64,000 nucleotides of DNA from Starkeya sp. ORNL1. Its GTDB lineage: Bacteria > Pseudomonadota > Alphaproteobacteria > Rhizobiales > Xanthobacteraceae. Positions 18,986 through 26,599 of the stretch are shown here, one piece after another (the stretch's first letter is position 1; each line of letters begins with the position of its first letter). The notes beneath the pieces are model-generated. The model did not search any database. It saw only the letters and a list, made by a program, of their open reading frames with translations, and was not told the DNA's origin. A program made the translations under genes and the position numbers. The DNA lies in contig NZ_CP048834.1 in the NCBI RefSeq assembly GCF_012971745.1, forward strand, positions 6,222,189 through 6,286,188, given 5' to 3'.

Positions 18986-20865
18986 TGGCCAAGAACGCGC
19001 AACGTCTCAGCCAGCTCGTCTCCACCTTCGGCCCCGGAGCCATGATCGACCTTCCCACGCGGTCCGTCGTGGTCGGCGGCCTTGAGCGGTGGGACATGAG
19101 CGGGGGCAGTTTCTCGGTGATCTCCGAGCCACGGCTATCGAGTCGGCTCGAAAAGCTCCTGCAGGATCAGGGCCGGTTGGGGGCCGGCGTGAGCCTCACC
19201 CTGCGGACGCCGCCCAAGGAGCTCGATGCGCAGCGGAGTGGCTCCGCAGGCGTCGATGCGCCGGTGTTCCCCAAGTGGTTCATCTGCGAAACGGTGGAGG
19301 ACGTGGGAATCGGCGAGGGCGCGAGGGCTTCGCGCCGGCGCCGACTGGTCCGCTGGAACGATCTCGACAGCAAGGGGCGGCGGCGGTTCGAGTTCGACGA
19401 TGGGCGCAAGAGCGATGTCACGCCAATTCGCTTCGTCTGCGCCTGCGACAACGGCCATCTCGACGACATCAACTGGCGGTACGCAGTTCATGGTCCTGAT
19501 GTCTGCGCCGAGGCGATGTACATCGAGGAAAAGGGCACGAGTGCGGACCCCGCGGACACCAGCGTTGTGTGCGGCTGCACCCGGCGGCTTTCGCTGCAGG
19601 ATCTCTTCCAGCCCGGCCGGCTCGGGAAGTGCCAAGGTCAGCGCCCCTGGCTCCTGGACCGAGATCCGGATGGCTGCGACCAGAACCTGAAGCTGCTCAC
19701 CCGGACCGCGACCAATACCTACTTCCCACAGGTCTATACTGTCATCTCGCTGCCGACGGAGGAGGACGAGCTCTCTCGCCTCGTCGAGAACCTCGCGGGC
19801 GAGCTTGCCAAGGCCACGACGGTCGAGCACATCGCCGCGGCGAAGATGTTTAATTCAAAGGTCGAGGCGACGCTCGGCCCCTATGCTAACAGCGACATCC
19901 TGGAGCGCCTGCTGCGCTTGCGGGAGAACGCACAGTCCGATCTTGGCCGCCCCCCGCAGGTCGCTGAGTTCGATGTCTTCGCCAGCGGCCGGGGTGAAAT
20001 CGGCCACAACGCGCCAGACGCGAAGCTCTACGCGCAGACGGTGCCACCAGAGCAGTGGCGCAACGAGAGCGTCGGGGTCGACTTGTCCTCAATCAACAAT
20101 CTCGTTGCGGTGCATCGCCTCCGCGAGGTGTCATGCCTGTATGGTTTCACTCGATTTGAAGCTGCACCCGCCAGTGTGGACGGCGATTTCGAGGACATCC
20201 AGTTGGCGGTGCGGGGCGCTCCCCTTAGCCAAGGCGCGGACTGGCTGCCGGCGATCGAGCAGTTCGGTGAGGGGATCTTCATCCATTTCGATGAGACGAA
20301 GATCGCTGACTGGCTCCAGTGCGCAGAGGTGCAGGCTCGACAGGTCAAGCTCCTGGCGGGCTACGATCACTGGCGGAAACGCTTTACCGCAACGCCACCG
20401 TCCTATCCAGGCACGCCGTACGTACTGCTCCACAGCCTGTCCCACGCACTGATGAGTGAGATCGCGCTTGATTGCGGCTACCCCGCCAGCTCCTTGAAGG
20501 AACGGATTTACGCGGTGCCGAGCCGCCAGAATCCCGGCGCGTATGATCGTTGCGGAATCCTGATCTACACCGCAACACCCGGCGCGCAGGGAACCTTGGG
20601 CGGCCTGGTCGCCACCGCGCCAAGGTTCGCATCACTTCTGAAGAATGCTCTCGCAAGACTGACGATCTGCTCAAGCGATCCTGTCTGCGCTGACCACGAG
20701 CCCGATGACCGAAGCGGTGACCGAGCGACGCACGGCGCTGCGTGCCATAGCTGCCTATTGATCTCCGAACCCAGTTGCGAGCGCCGAAATCTGTTCTTAG
20801 ACCGCAGTCTACTAGTCCGGACGATGTCTGATGACGGCGCTGAGCTGTTCGGGGAGATTACTTAG
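18985..20865 (+). CDS. drmB: DISARM DUF1998 protein DrmB
   Basis: A 626-residue partner of DrmA. The N-terminus SQLVSTFGPGAMIDLPTRSVVV is typical of DrmB, and the C-terminus holds the DUF1998 cysteines: C562, C568, C587 and C590 in GAACHSC, then SEPSCERRN. These probably bind zinc. Further cysteines at about 150-215 (CACDNGHLDD, CGCTRR) may form a second site. It shares a TGATG overlap with drmA. In the usual class 1 order a phospholipase-D gene (drmC) follows; here drmB is the last gene and is followed by more than 1 kb without one. Confidence 0.87.
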   Translation: MAKNAQRLSQLVSTFGPGAMIDLPTRSVVVGGLERWDMSGGSFSVISEPRLSSRLEKLLQDQGRLGAGVSLTLRTPPKELDAQRSGSAGVDAPVFPKWFICETVEDVGIGEGARASRRRRLVRWNDLDSKGRRRFEFDDGRKSDVTPIRFVCACDNGHLDDINWRYAVHGPDVCAEAMYIEEKGTSADPADTSVVCGCTRRLSLQDLFQPGRLGKCQGQRPWLLDRDPDGCDQNLKLLTRTATNTYFPQVYTVISLPTEEDELSRLVENLAGELAKATTVEHIAAAKMFNSKVEATLGPYANSDILERLLRLRENAQSDLGRPPQVAEFDVFASGRGEIGHNAPDAKLYAQTVPPEQWRNESVGVDLSSINNLVAVHRLREVSCLYGFTRFEAAPASVDGDFEDIQLAVRGAPLSQGADWLPAIEQFGEGIFIHFDETKIADWLQCAEVQARQVKLLAGYDHWRKRFTATPPSYPGTPYVLLHSLSHALMSEIALDCGYPASSLKERIYAVPSRQNPGAYDRCGILIYTATPGAQGTLGGLVATAPRFASLLKNALARLTICSSDPVCADHEPDDRSGDRATHGAACHSCLLISEPSCERRNLFLDRSLLVRTMSDDGAELFGEIT

Positions 20866-22042
20866 CCGAAGAGCCCTCCCTGGGCTGCCGCCAGAAATAA
20901 GGGCGCTGGCATCCTGGACCCGAATGTCCGGTATCTGGGCGTGATCGGGGGGCCGCTTGTTGCGTATAGTGCGGACTTCCGCGGCGGCTAGATCATTTTC
21001 CAATGTCAGTGCAGCACCGTCTGAGCGAGCCTAAGCGGATATGTTGCAACGGGTTGCAAATCTCGGCAGCGAGATCGCGCTCGCGACGTGTCTCCATCGC
21101 GCCTGCGTCTCGGCATCGCGATCGACCAGAGGACGAGCGATTGGCCGGCCAAGCAGTCGCGTCCGGGCGGCAAGCTCTGGCGCGGCAGGCATTGACAATA
21201 TGCCTTCAGGAAGAACGGACGCAGATCTGCAACGGGATGCTCCATTTCAATCGGACAAACAGTCTGAGGACGAAGTTGCCTGTTGATCGACTAAACTGCG
21301 CCTCCACTCGCGCAACGTCGAAATAGTAGTCTGTGAAAAGGCGCACACCAACCGACACTAGAAGGTGTCATAAAAAGTCGATCAGGCGAACGAATGAAAT
21401 TCTCCAATGTTAGAGATCTCGTATCGACAAAATTGGTAGAATCATATCTATTAACCCATGCTCATCTAGCTATGCCCCTGACTTATCGACCGAAGTATGC
21501 CAGAGGGGTTGTAGTCGGTCGATATTTTTATCATTTGCTCGTATCGATCGGGAGTGTTTGCGGCCAGTTTTAGATCTTACCTCATTACGTGTTTCTTTCG
21601 ACCTGGCAATCGACCGACCGCATTTGCCCCTAAGATCTGATGCTTTCGATGGCGCATTGCTGCGGCTCGAGTCGAGAGTTATTCAAAGCATGTCGTGTTG
21701 CTGCCTCGCTGCACGAAGAGGTCAGATCAACGTCGTTAATCTCGTTTAGATGATTCGAGTCTTCCAAGTGGTGTTGAGCGTTGCAAATATAAAAATGTTG
21801 AGCCACCTAAGATGTCATCCTGCTCTGGGGCGCTGGTGCTTCATTTGGCAACAGCAGATGTCATAATATGGCACGCTCGTACATATTATTGCCTCGTATG
21901 GTCAACTAGACCGGAATGTTGATAACCAAACATCCTCAATTTCCTATTTTCGCCGCTGTTACATTCTTTCCGACGTTCATTGATAAGATTGAAACGTGTC
22001 GCGTCGAGCGTCGCAGCGCCTTCTGGAGCAGCCTTAGTAGCA
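20866..22042. other. gene-free AT-rich stretch after drmB
   Basis: About 1.2 kb with only short overlapping frames and no credible protein; nothing resembles a phospholipase-D gene. The part from about 21,360 is AT-rich compared with the defence genes (24 of 60 bases G+C in 21,421-21,480, counted by hand). One copy of the island palindrome lies at 21,045-21,058. It may be decayed sequence or a regulatory spacer for the recombinase gene. Confidence 0.5.
21045..21058. promoter_or_regulatory. island palindrome copy 2 (TGCAACGGGTTGCA)
   Basis: The same 14 bases as copy 1. It lies 180 bases after the drmB stop, so copies 1 and 2 bracket the whole defence operon. The right-hand flank differs (AAATC); read on the other strand it fits the shared flank slightly better. 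Confidence 0.65.
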
Positions 22043-22708
22043 ATGAGTAAGTTTGTTTCATACCTGCGGGTCAGTACCGACCGGCAGGGACGGTCTGGCT
22101 TAGGCCTGGATGCGCAGCGCAAGGCTGTTGCCGATTTCCTGAACGGCGAGCGATGGAGGCACGTCGCCGAATTCGTAGAGATCGAGAGCGGTAAGCGGGA
22201 CGATCGACCTAAGCTCGCCGAAGCGCTCTCACTTTGTCGCCTCCACAACGCGGTGCTTGTCATCGCTAAGCTCGATAGGCTCTCGCGCGATGCGCACTTT
22301 CTCCTCGGCCTGCAGAAGGCGGGCGTCCGCTTTGTCGCGGCCGACATGCCTGAAGCGAACGAGATGATTGTTGGCATCATGGCGGTTGTCGCCCAAGCCG
22401 AGCGCAAGATGATATCGGCGCGGACCAAGGCGGCACTCGAAATAGCCCGCTCGCGTGGCGCCCAACTCGGCAACCCCGGCAATCTTTCACATCAGGATCA
22501 TGGGCGGGAGCGAGGGCGCGCTCGACGCACGCAGATCGCTGAACATCGCGCCCTAGATCTTGCCCCGGTCATCGCCGATGCGCGGGCAGGTGGGGCGACG
22601 TCACTACGGGAGATTGCCGCGGTCCTCAATGCACGCGGCATTCCTACGGCGCGGGGAAGCACATGGAGCGCGGTTCAGGTGTCCCGTGTTCTCGCGCGTC
22701 TCTTTTAG
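22043..22708 (+). CDS. small serine recombinase (resolvase family)
   Basis: A 221-residue protein with an N-terminal resolvase domain: YLRVSTDRQG carries the catalytic serine, and KLDRLSRDA plus AEAERKMIS-type helix segments (here VAQAERKMISARTKAAL) follow. The C-terminal part (LREIAAVLNARGIPTARGSTWSAVQVSRVL) is the usual helix-turn-helix that binds the crossover site. The frame is open 63 bases further upstream, but the ATG at 22043 begins the conserved domain (MSKFVSYLRVS). No clear ribosome site. It could resolve replicative intermediates, invert a segment, or be left over from a nested element. Confidence 0.85.
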   Translation: MSKFVSYLRVSTDRQGRSGLGLDAQRKAVADFLNGERWRHVAEFVEIESGKRDDRPKLAEALSLCRLHNAVLVIAKLDRLSRDAHFLLGLQKAGVRFVAADMPEANEMIVGIMAVVAQAERKMISARTKAALEIARSRGAQLGNPGNLSHQDHGRERGRARRTQIAEHRALDLAPVIADARAGGATSLREIAAVLNARGIPTARGSTWSAVQVSRVLARLF

Positions 22709-22806
22709 TGACGGTATTCGGATGAACCCGTCGGGTAACGGAAGCGCAGGACAGTATTGCCACGGCCGGCGCGTTGACGACATTCCGTTGGACGTCTCAG
22801 AAGCGT

Positions 22807-22838
22807 ACCCGCCAAATTGGCGGGTTCTCGAATTCGAG
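22807..22838. repeat. two adjacent palindromes after the recombinase gene
   Basis: A perfect inverted repeat with 9-base arms, ACCCGCCAA-A-TTGGCGGGT (22807-22825), is followed at 22827-22838 by the 12-base palindrome CTCGAATTCGAG. A close relative of the first occurs at 25341-25355 after another plus-strand gene. No T-run follows, so a simple terminator is not obvious. Between here and 23115 there is no solid gene. Confidence 0.6.
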
Positions 22839-22966
22839 CGGGAGGTCTAATATCTGAATGCATTCAATGAGAATGCCGCTATTTGTACCGTTGTATGCCA
22901 TCACATGGTCGGTCGCCAAATTTCCGATAGCATGTGACTCACTAGTTGCGGCGCGCGTCACTCCGG

Positions 22967-22980
22967 TGCAACCCGTTGCA
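22967..22980. promoter_or_regulatory. island palindrome copy 3 (TGCAACCCGTTGCA)
   Basis: Arms identical to copies 1 and 2, with a CC centre. Flanks are GG on the left and ATATG on the right. It lies between the recombinase gene and the next short genes. Confidence 0.65.
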
Positions 22981-23115
22981 ATATGGAGCTAGGCCACGCC
23001 ACCCGCGGCTGTTTTGCGGCGAGCGTCGACAATCGCTTCGGCTTGAATAACCAGCAACTCTATATCCTCGCGCTGCATTGCAACTGCTGCGCTCGCAAGT
23101 CTGTCACGAAGCTTA

Positions 23116-23487
23116 TTGAGGGGTGAGACTTCACCAACCCCCGAGGAGGTGAAGGCAAAGACAGAGCAACTCCGCAAAGAGGAGGCCCAATGCGCGACAA
23201 GCGTCGATTGCTGGGGTAGCAAATGGCAGGCTCATGCCTCCAAGGATTGTAGTAGCTATATCGAGCGGCTTGCAAAAAATAACTTCGAATGGACCGATGG
23301 CTTCATGGAGTCCAAGTTGCCCCGCGCCATTTGGTTGGATTATCAACGCTCAACGTTGACCTACGTCGGGGACAGTATCAAACTCCAAAACGGCTTCGGC
23401 GCCTGGATTATTCACGTCTATGAGTGCGACGATGACCCCAATACGAAAACCGTGCTAGCGGTGCGAGCTCGTCCTGGTCGACTGTAG
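23116..23487 (+). CDS. hypothetical protein with paired cysteines, probably 5'-truncated
   Basis: The frame reads as a natural protein: PTPEEVKAKTEQLRKEEAQCATSVDCW at the start, then a compact domain IERLAKNNFEWTDGF...KLQNGFGAWIIHVYECDDDP ending at 23487. Four cysteines and the PTPEEV opening suggest the mature part of an exported protein, yet no signal peptide is present. The only start available is a TTG without a good ribosome site, and the upstream frame (open to 23047) does not read as a signal. I think the 5' end was lost during island rearrangement. Function unknown. Confidence 0.45.
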   Translation: MRGETSPTPEEVKAKTEQLRKEEAQCATSVDCWGSKWQAHASKDCSSYIERLAKNNFEWTDGFMESKLPRAIWLDYQRSTLTYVGDSIKLQNGFGAWIIHVYECDDDPNTKTVLAVRARPGRL

Positions 23488-23497
23488 TGCCGCAGCT

Positions 23498-23707
23498 CTA
23501 AGTCGGCCTTGTCAGCAGGATTAAGAGCGTAGCAAAGTTGAACACGATTGAGAATGCAGTCATTCCTATCATCAGCGAAATCTTGGAATCTATTGACGAG
23601 AAGTAGCGTTGTCCACCTGAGGTAACTTCGGATGCCTCAGTAGCCTGCTCCTCGGATGCGCCGGCGGCGATTAGTGCAATATACAAATTGCCAAGGACAA
23701 CGGCCAT
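23498..23707 (-). CDS. small membrane protein of unknown function
   Basis: A 69-residue protein. The ATG at 23707 has AAGGAG 9 bases upstream, a strong ribosome site, so I take this start although the frame is open further. The N-terminal half (MAVVLGNLYIALIAAGASEEQATEASEV) is probably helical and soluble. The C-terminal third (SLMIGMTAFSIVFNFATLLILL) is a clear membrane helix. Such small proteins often accompany phage or plasmid genes. It converges with the truncated gene ending at 23487. Function unknown. Confidence 0.65.
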   Translation of the reverse strand: MAVVLGNLYIALIAAGASEEQATEASEVTSGGQRYFSSIDSKISLMIGMTAFSIVFNFATLLILLTRPT

Positions 23708-24656
23708 TTGCGAACTCCTTTGAGTCTCGCGCCGAGAGACAGCACCTGACTCTTCTGCATGAGGCATAAAGATGCATCCACGAGAATGATCTTTGCTGCG
23801 CTGGCGGTCAACGCGCGTGCTTCGCCCACGCCCGTGAACTCACGAAAGCGGGCGTGGTCACGCGGTCTGCACCTATGGCGACAAGTGCAGACGCGATCGG
23901 ATCGGGGCTGTCAACGGCCGAGGAGAACGGGCTCGCCCGCCTCATAGACAGGGGCATAGTCGGGAGGAGGCGACTGCCAAAATGGCGGAGCGCCGTGCGC
24001 TTTTGACCGCCGACAAGGTGAATGGGGGGACGGTCAATTCGGGCGGTCTCACCCTTCTTCGCTTTTTAGCGGACGGCTCGGTGAAGGACGCGAGCGCTGC
24101 CGTGGTCCGTTGTCCAGGTACCAGCACGTTGGTTGAAGTGCCAGCGTGCTCCTCGAACGGTGAGTATGTCGTCAATGCTGAGGCCGCTGCTCGCAATCAC
24201 GCCCTGTTGGATACAATCCACTTCGGCTGGCTGCCCTGCTACGCGCGGTTGCCTCGTCGACGAAGTTTTGTTGCAAAGGGTTGCACCATGCATCTCCGTT
24301 TGCGACAGCAACGTCCAGGCGGCCACCCAAGGCAGTTCCGAAGACGCCACCAGGGACGACGACAACGCCAAGAACATCGGCAAGCACGTCGGCGCTGCGA
24401 TCGACCCGCGCACGAGAGAGTGGGCGGCGGACCAGCCCCGTCTCGGCGGCATCCTATGGCGTGGAGGAACGGATGAGCGCAGTGGCATGGCTGAGTGTTT
24501 GTCAAATAATATCAATGAGTTATAGGCGCATTCGGCTGTACGGCCACACCTCGCTCTGATAGACTCCGGCTGTCGGGACTGATCCCCCGACGCGCGCGAG
24601 CTGGCGCCCTGTTGCCGTGTCATGGCGCCAGCCGCGCACCACACGGAGCACCCACA
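23708..24656. other. 950-base stretch without a confident gene
   Basis: Several short frames on both strands overlap each other and none has convincing composition or start. The frame 23982-24476 begins plausibly (MAERRALLTADKVNGGTVNSGG) but turns into arginine-rich out-of-frame text. The plus frame over about 24,290-24,525 (with DNAKNIGKHVGAAIDPRTREWA) also looks partly natural; together they could be a frameshifted remnant. The stretch holds palindrome copy 4 and, at 24601-24608 with 24624-24631, an inverted repeat CTGGCGCC/GGCGCCAG just before the next gene. Confidence 0.4.
24272..24285. promoter_or_regulatory. island palindrome copy 4 (TGCAAAGGGTTGCA)
   Basis: One mismatch in the left arm (A for C). 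On the other strand the flanks are GG before and ACAAA after, matching the extended pattern of copies 1, 3 and 5. Confidence 0.55.
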
Positions 24657-25328
24657 ATGACCAGAAGTACCGCCTTGCGCGTAGTTGGAAGCGCTCGCCC
24701 GTCATCGCTGGAGGCAGTGGCGACGACACCCCACACCCACTGGCCTACGACCCTGTCCGGTGATTTTCTCAATTCACTTTGCCCTGGCACTAAGGCATCT
24801 GACTTTCCGCGCATCGCGGGCACGACGGATCTTGATCGGAGTGTACTTATCGCGGCCTGCACCCGTGGATTTTACGCTGTGGTCAACCGGCACCATGAAG
24901 GGCGAATGGAGACCTTCTATCAGGGGAGGCCAAACAGCGCCGAACTGAAGGTTATGTGGGTAATCGAGCGGAAGACGTTCGGTTTCAAAAAGCTCTTCGA
25001 GAAAATCCCCCGCCGGTTTTTCGTTCAGGGACAGAAGGGCGACGGTGAAAGCTGGGTTATCCGTCCCTCGGGGATGGACGATCGAGCCTTCAGCAAGGGG
25101 CGCACTGGGTTGATAGACAAAGAGTTGATCACGTGCCGCGAGTCCACGCCGCACCCGATGTTCGGACCGTCCAGTGCGTACTGTCTTGGCAGGGGGGTGG
25201 ACCTCTTTGACGTCTTCTTTGCAGCTATGTGCAAGCACCTCGAAGCGGAATGCAGGTCGTCGGAACATGCTGAACACCTTATCGAGGCGCTCGGCGCTGA
25301 ACTCGTGGTAAAATGCGGTGACCTTTGA
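24657..25328 (+). CDS. hypothetical island protein, 223 residues
   Basis: The ATG at 24657 has CGGAG 9 bases upstream. I do not recognise the family. It has no signal peptide or membrane helix; the body is mixed (VMWVIERKTFGFKKLFEKIPRRFFVQGQ, GRGVDLFDVFFAAMCKHLEAECRSSEHAEHLIEALGAEL), with a helical C-terminus. Codon use and G+C are lower than in the defence genes. An inverted repeat (8-base arms) lies 26 bases upstream, and a cluster of palindromes and iteron-like repeats follows directly after the stop. Confidence 0.6.
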   Translation: MTRSTALRVVGSARPSSLEAVATTPHTHWPTTLSGDFLNSLCPGTKASDFPRIAGTTDLDRSVLIAACTRGFYAVVNRHHEGRMETFYQGRPNSAELKVMWVIERKTFGFKKLFEKIPRRFFVQGQKGDGESWVIRPSGMDDRAFSKGRTGLIDKELITCRESTPHPMFGPSSAYCLGRGVDLFDVFFAAMCKHLEAECRSSEHAEHLIEALGAELVVKCGDL

Positions 25329-25336
25329 GTGGGCGA

Positions 25337-25426
25337 GTACCCGCCAATTTGGCGGTACACCCCCGTCTGCGGAGACGGACCCCCCTCCGTCTGCGGAGGC
25401 GGATCTCCCTCCGTCTGCGGAGACGG
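25337..25426. repeat. palindrome plus three 24-bp tandem repeats (iteron-like)
   Basis: The core palindrome CCGCCAA-T-TTGGCGG (25341-25355) is related to 22807-22825. It is followed by three copies of CCGTCTGCGGAGACGG at 25363-25378, 25387-25402 (one change, AGGCGG) and 25411-25426. The copies repeat with an exact 24-base period, and each is itself a hairpin (CCGTCT, GCGG loop, AGACGG). Exact spacing of directly repeated short boxes is typical of iterons or of multiple protein-binding sites. Downstream, 25471-25477 and 25486-25492 form another hairpin (GCCGAGC/GCTCGGC). The rest of 25427-25628 is gene-free. Confidence 0.65.
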
Positions 25427-25628
25427 ACCCAATATAAGTAAAATACAAACCAGTAAAACTACAACCAGCGGCCGAGCCGCTACGCGCTCGGCGGCTTCCT
25501 TATTAGATAAAGAAGACGGGTTAGAAGTGAGAGGACATAAAAGCCTCTTCCCGCTAAGAAAAAAAAGACCCTCCCCCAATTGCGCGCTCCCCCTCCTGCG
25601 TCGCGCTTGGATAGAAAGGTGTTAGAAC

Positions 25629-25913
25629 ATGACTGATAAGAAATCCCCAGAGATGGCCCGTGAGGGCGGTCATGCATCTAAGGCTGGTAGAGCCCCAAGA
25701 GTCCGCACGAGCCCGCTCTCGGGCGAATTGCCGGCCTCTCTGCGGCGTCCTGACCCCTACTGGCCCGCCGGCTTCCCGAAACCGGAGACTGGCCATGTGG
25801 AAGGGCATTGGCATAGGGCGGCAGCGCTCACCGAAGCCCGCAAGGTCCTCTTCGGTAATAACATTGTCTGGCCCGAAGAGGTCACGCAGCGGCGCCCCAA
25901 AGCATTGGCTTGA
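25629..25913 (+). CDS. hypothetical island protein, 94 residues
   Basis: A short basic protein with a GAAAGGTG ribosome site 8 bases before the ATG. It has no recognised domain; the N-terminal part (KKSPEMAREGGHASKAGRAPRVRTSPLSGELP) is probably disordered and positively charged, the C-terminal part more structured (HWHRAAALTEARKVLFGNNIVWPEEV). It converges on the minus-strand gene that follows. Function unknown. Confidence 0.5.
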   Translation: MTDKKSPEMAREGGHASKAGRAPRVRTSPLSGELPASLRRPDPYWPAGFPKPETGHVEGHWHRAAALTEARKVLFGNNIVWPEEVTQRRPKALA

Positions 25914-25928
25914 GTCCCATTACTGAAC

Positions 25929-26531
25929 TCAAGCTCTCGTCACCACCCATTCGCCGCATACAAGCGCCAGCGCCTCGCCGGCATCGTCGGTGCCGACCTT
26001 AGCCTTCGCCATATCGAGAGCGCGCTGCACGGTCTCAGCTTGGTCGCGCGACAGGCTGAACGACATGCGGCCGCCCGTCCTGGCCCTCGACTTAGTGATG
26101 CTGGCAGCGCGTCCGTAGTTAGCGTTGAGGTGCTCAATCAGGGCGGTACGCTTGTTCCGCTCGGCGAAGTCCGCCAGATCGTCGAAGTTTTCTCTCGTCG
26201 CGATGCCGATGAGTTCCTTCGCCTTCGACCATCCCATGGTAGCGAGGCGACGCTCGTCGATATCCATGCGGTGGAAATGGTCGTGTATACCGATCAAGTA
26301 CATCGCCTTGCGATAGCGGACGCCGAGTTCCTCACGAAGGAACTCGTCAAAATCCTGTTTGCCCGTGCGACCATCTCGCGCAAGCCGCGCCAACGCCCCC
26401 GCTAGCACCAGCTCGGCGCGCCCCTTTCGGTTGGCGAGGCGTCGCGCCGCCTTGATGAGTCGCTTCGCCTCGACTGGTGCGTCATCGAACATCCCCAATA
26501 GCGACCGCCCCTCAGTCTTCATGTGCCCCAT
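25929..26531 (-). CDS. hypothetical protein next to the integrase, possible island regulator
   Basis: About 200 residues, helical and charged (KAARRLANRKGRAELVLAGALARLARDG, ELGVRYRKAMYLIGIHDHFHRM, MGWSKAKELIGIATRENFDDLADFAERNKRTALIEHL). No family recognised. The segment around RYRKAMYLIGI...GWSKAKELIGIA could be a DNA-binding helical region; this is a guess. The frame continues to 26603, but that extension covers palindrome copy 5, so I take a start at 26531 (or the ATG at 26522, with GGGG closer upstream). It runs in the same direction as the integrase, 70 bases after its stop. A role in island control or excision is possible but unproven. Confidence 0.6.
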   Translation of the reverse strand: MGHMKTEGRSLLGMFDDAPVEAKRLIKAARRLANRKGRAELVLAGALARLARDGRTGKQDFDEFLREELGVRYRKAMYLIGIHDHFHRMDIDERRLATMGWSKAKELIGIATRENFDDLADFAERNKRTALIEHLNANYGRAASITKSRARTGGRMSFSLSRDQAETVQRALDMAKAKVGTDDAGEALALVCGEWVVTRA

Positions 26532-26558
26532 TCCCCTAACGCCGCCCCGGCACTTTAT

Positions 26559-26572
26559 TGCAACTGGTTGCA
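26559..26572. promoter_or_regulatory. island palindrome copy 5 (TGCAACTGGTTGCA)
   Basis: Both arms are intact with a TG centre. It lies 27 bases upstream of the proposed start of the minus-strand gene, a promoter or operator position. On the minus strand the flanks GG and ATAAA match the extended pattern. Confidence 0.68.
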
Positions 26573-26599
26573 CCACAATGGCGACCTCCTCAAGTGCGC

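Noticed and set aside
6583..20865. BREX or type I restriction system
   Set aside because: No BrxC/PglZ-type genes and no HsdR/HsdS; the SNF2 helicase, adenine methyltransferase, DrmA helicase and DUF1998 protein in this order match class 1 DISARM.
21003..21326. A 107-residue plus frame after drmB
   Set aside because: Composition is not protein-like, it contains palindrome copy 2, and no ribosome site or family match is visible.
22989..23222. A 77-residue minus-strand frame
   Set aside because: The C-terminal part looks natural but the N-terminal part overlaps the plus-strand gene and has no start signal; treated as a possible fragment only.
25363..25426. Possible CRISPR array
   Set aside because: Only three repeats, no unique spacers of proper size (the 8-base gaps are part of the 24-base unit) and no cas genes.
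24774..25448. A minus-strand frame reading through the iteron-like repeats
   Set aside because: Its repeats (SADGG) are only the translation of the 24-base DNA units, and it is antisense to the better-supported gene at 24657-25328.
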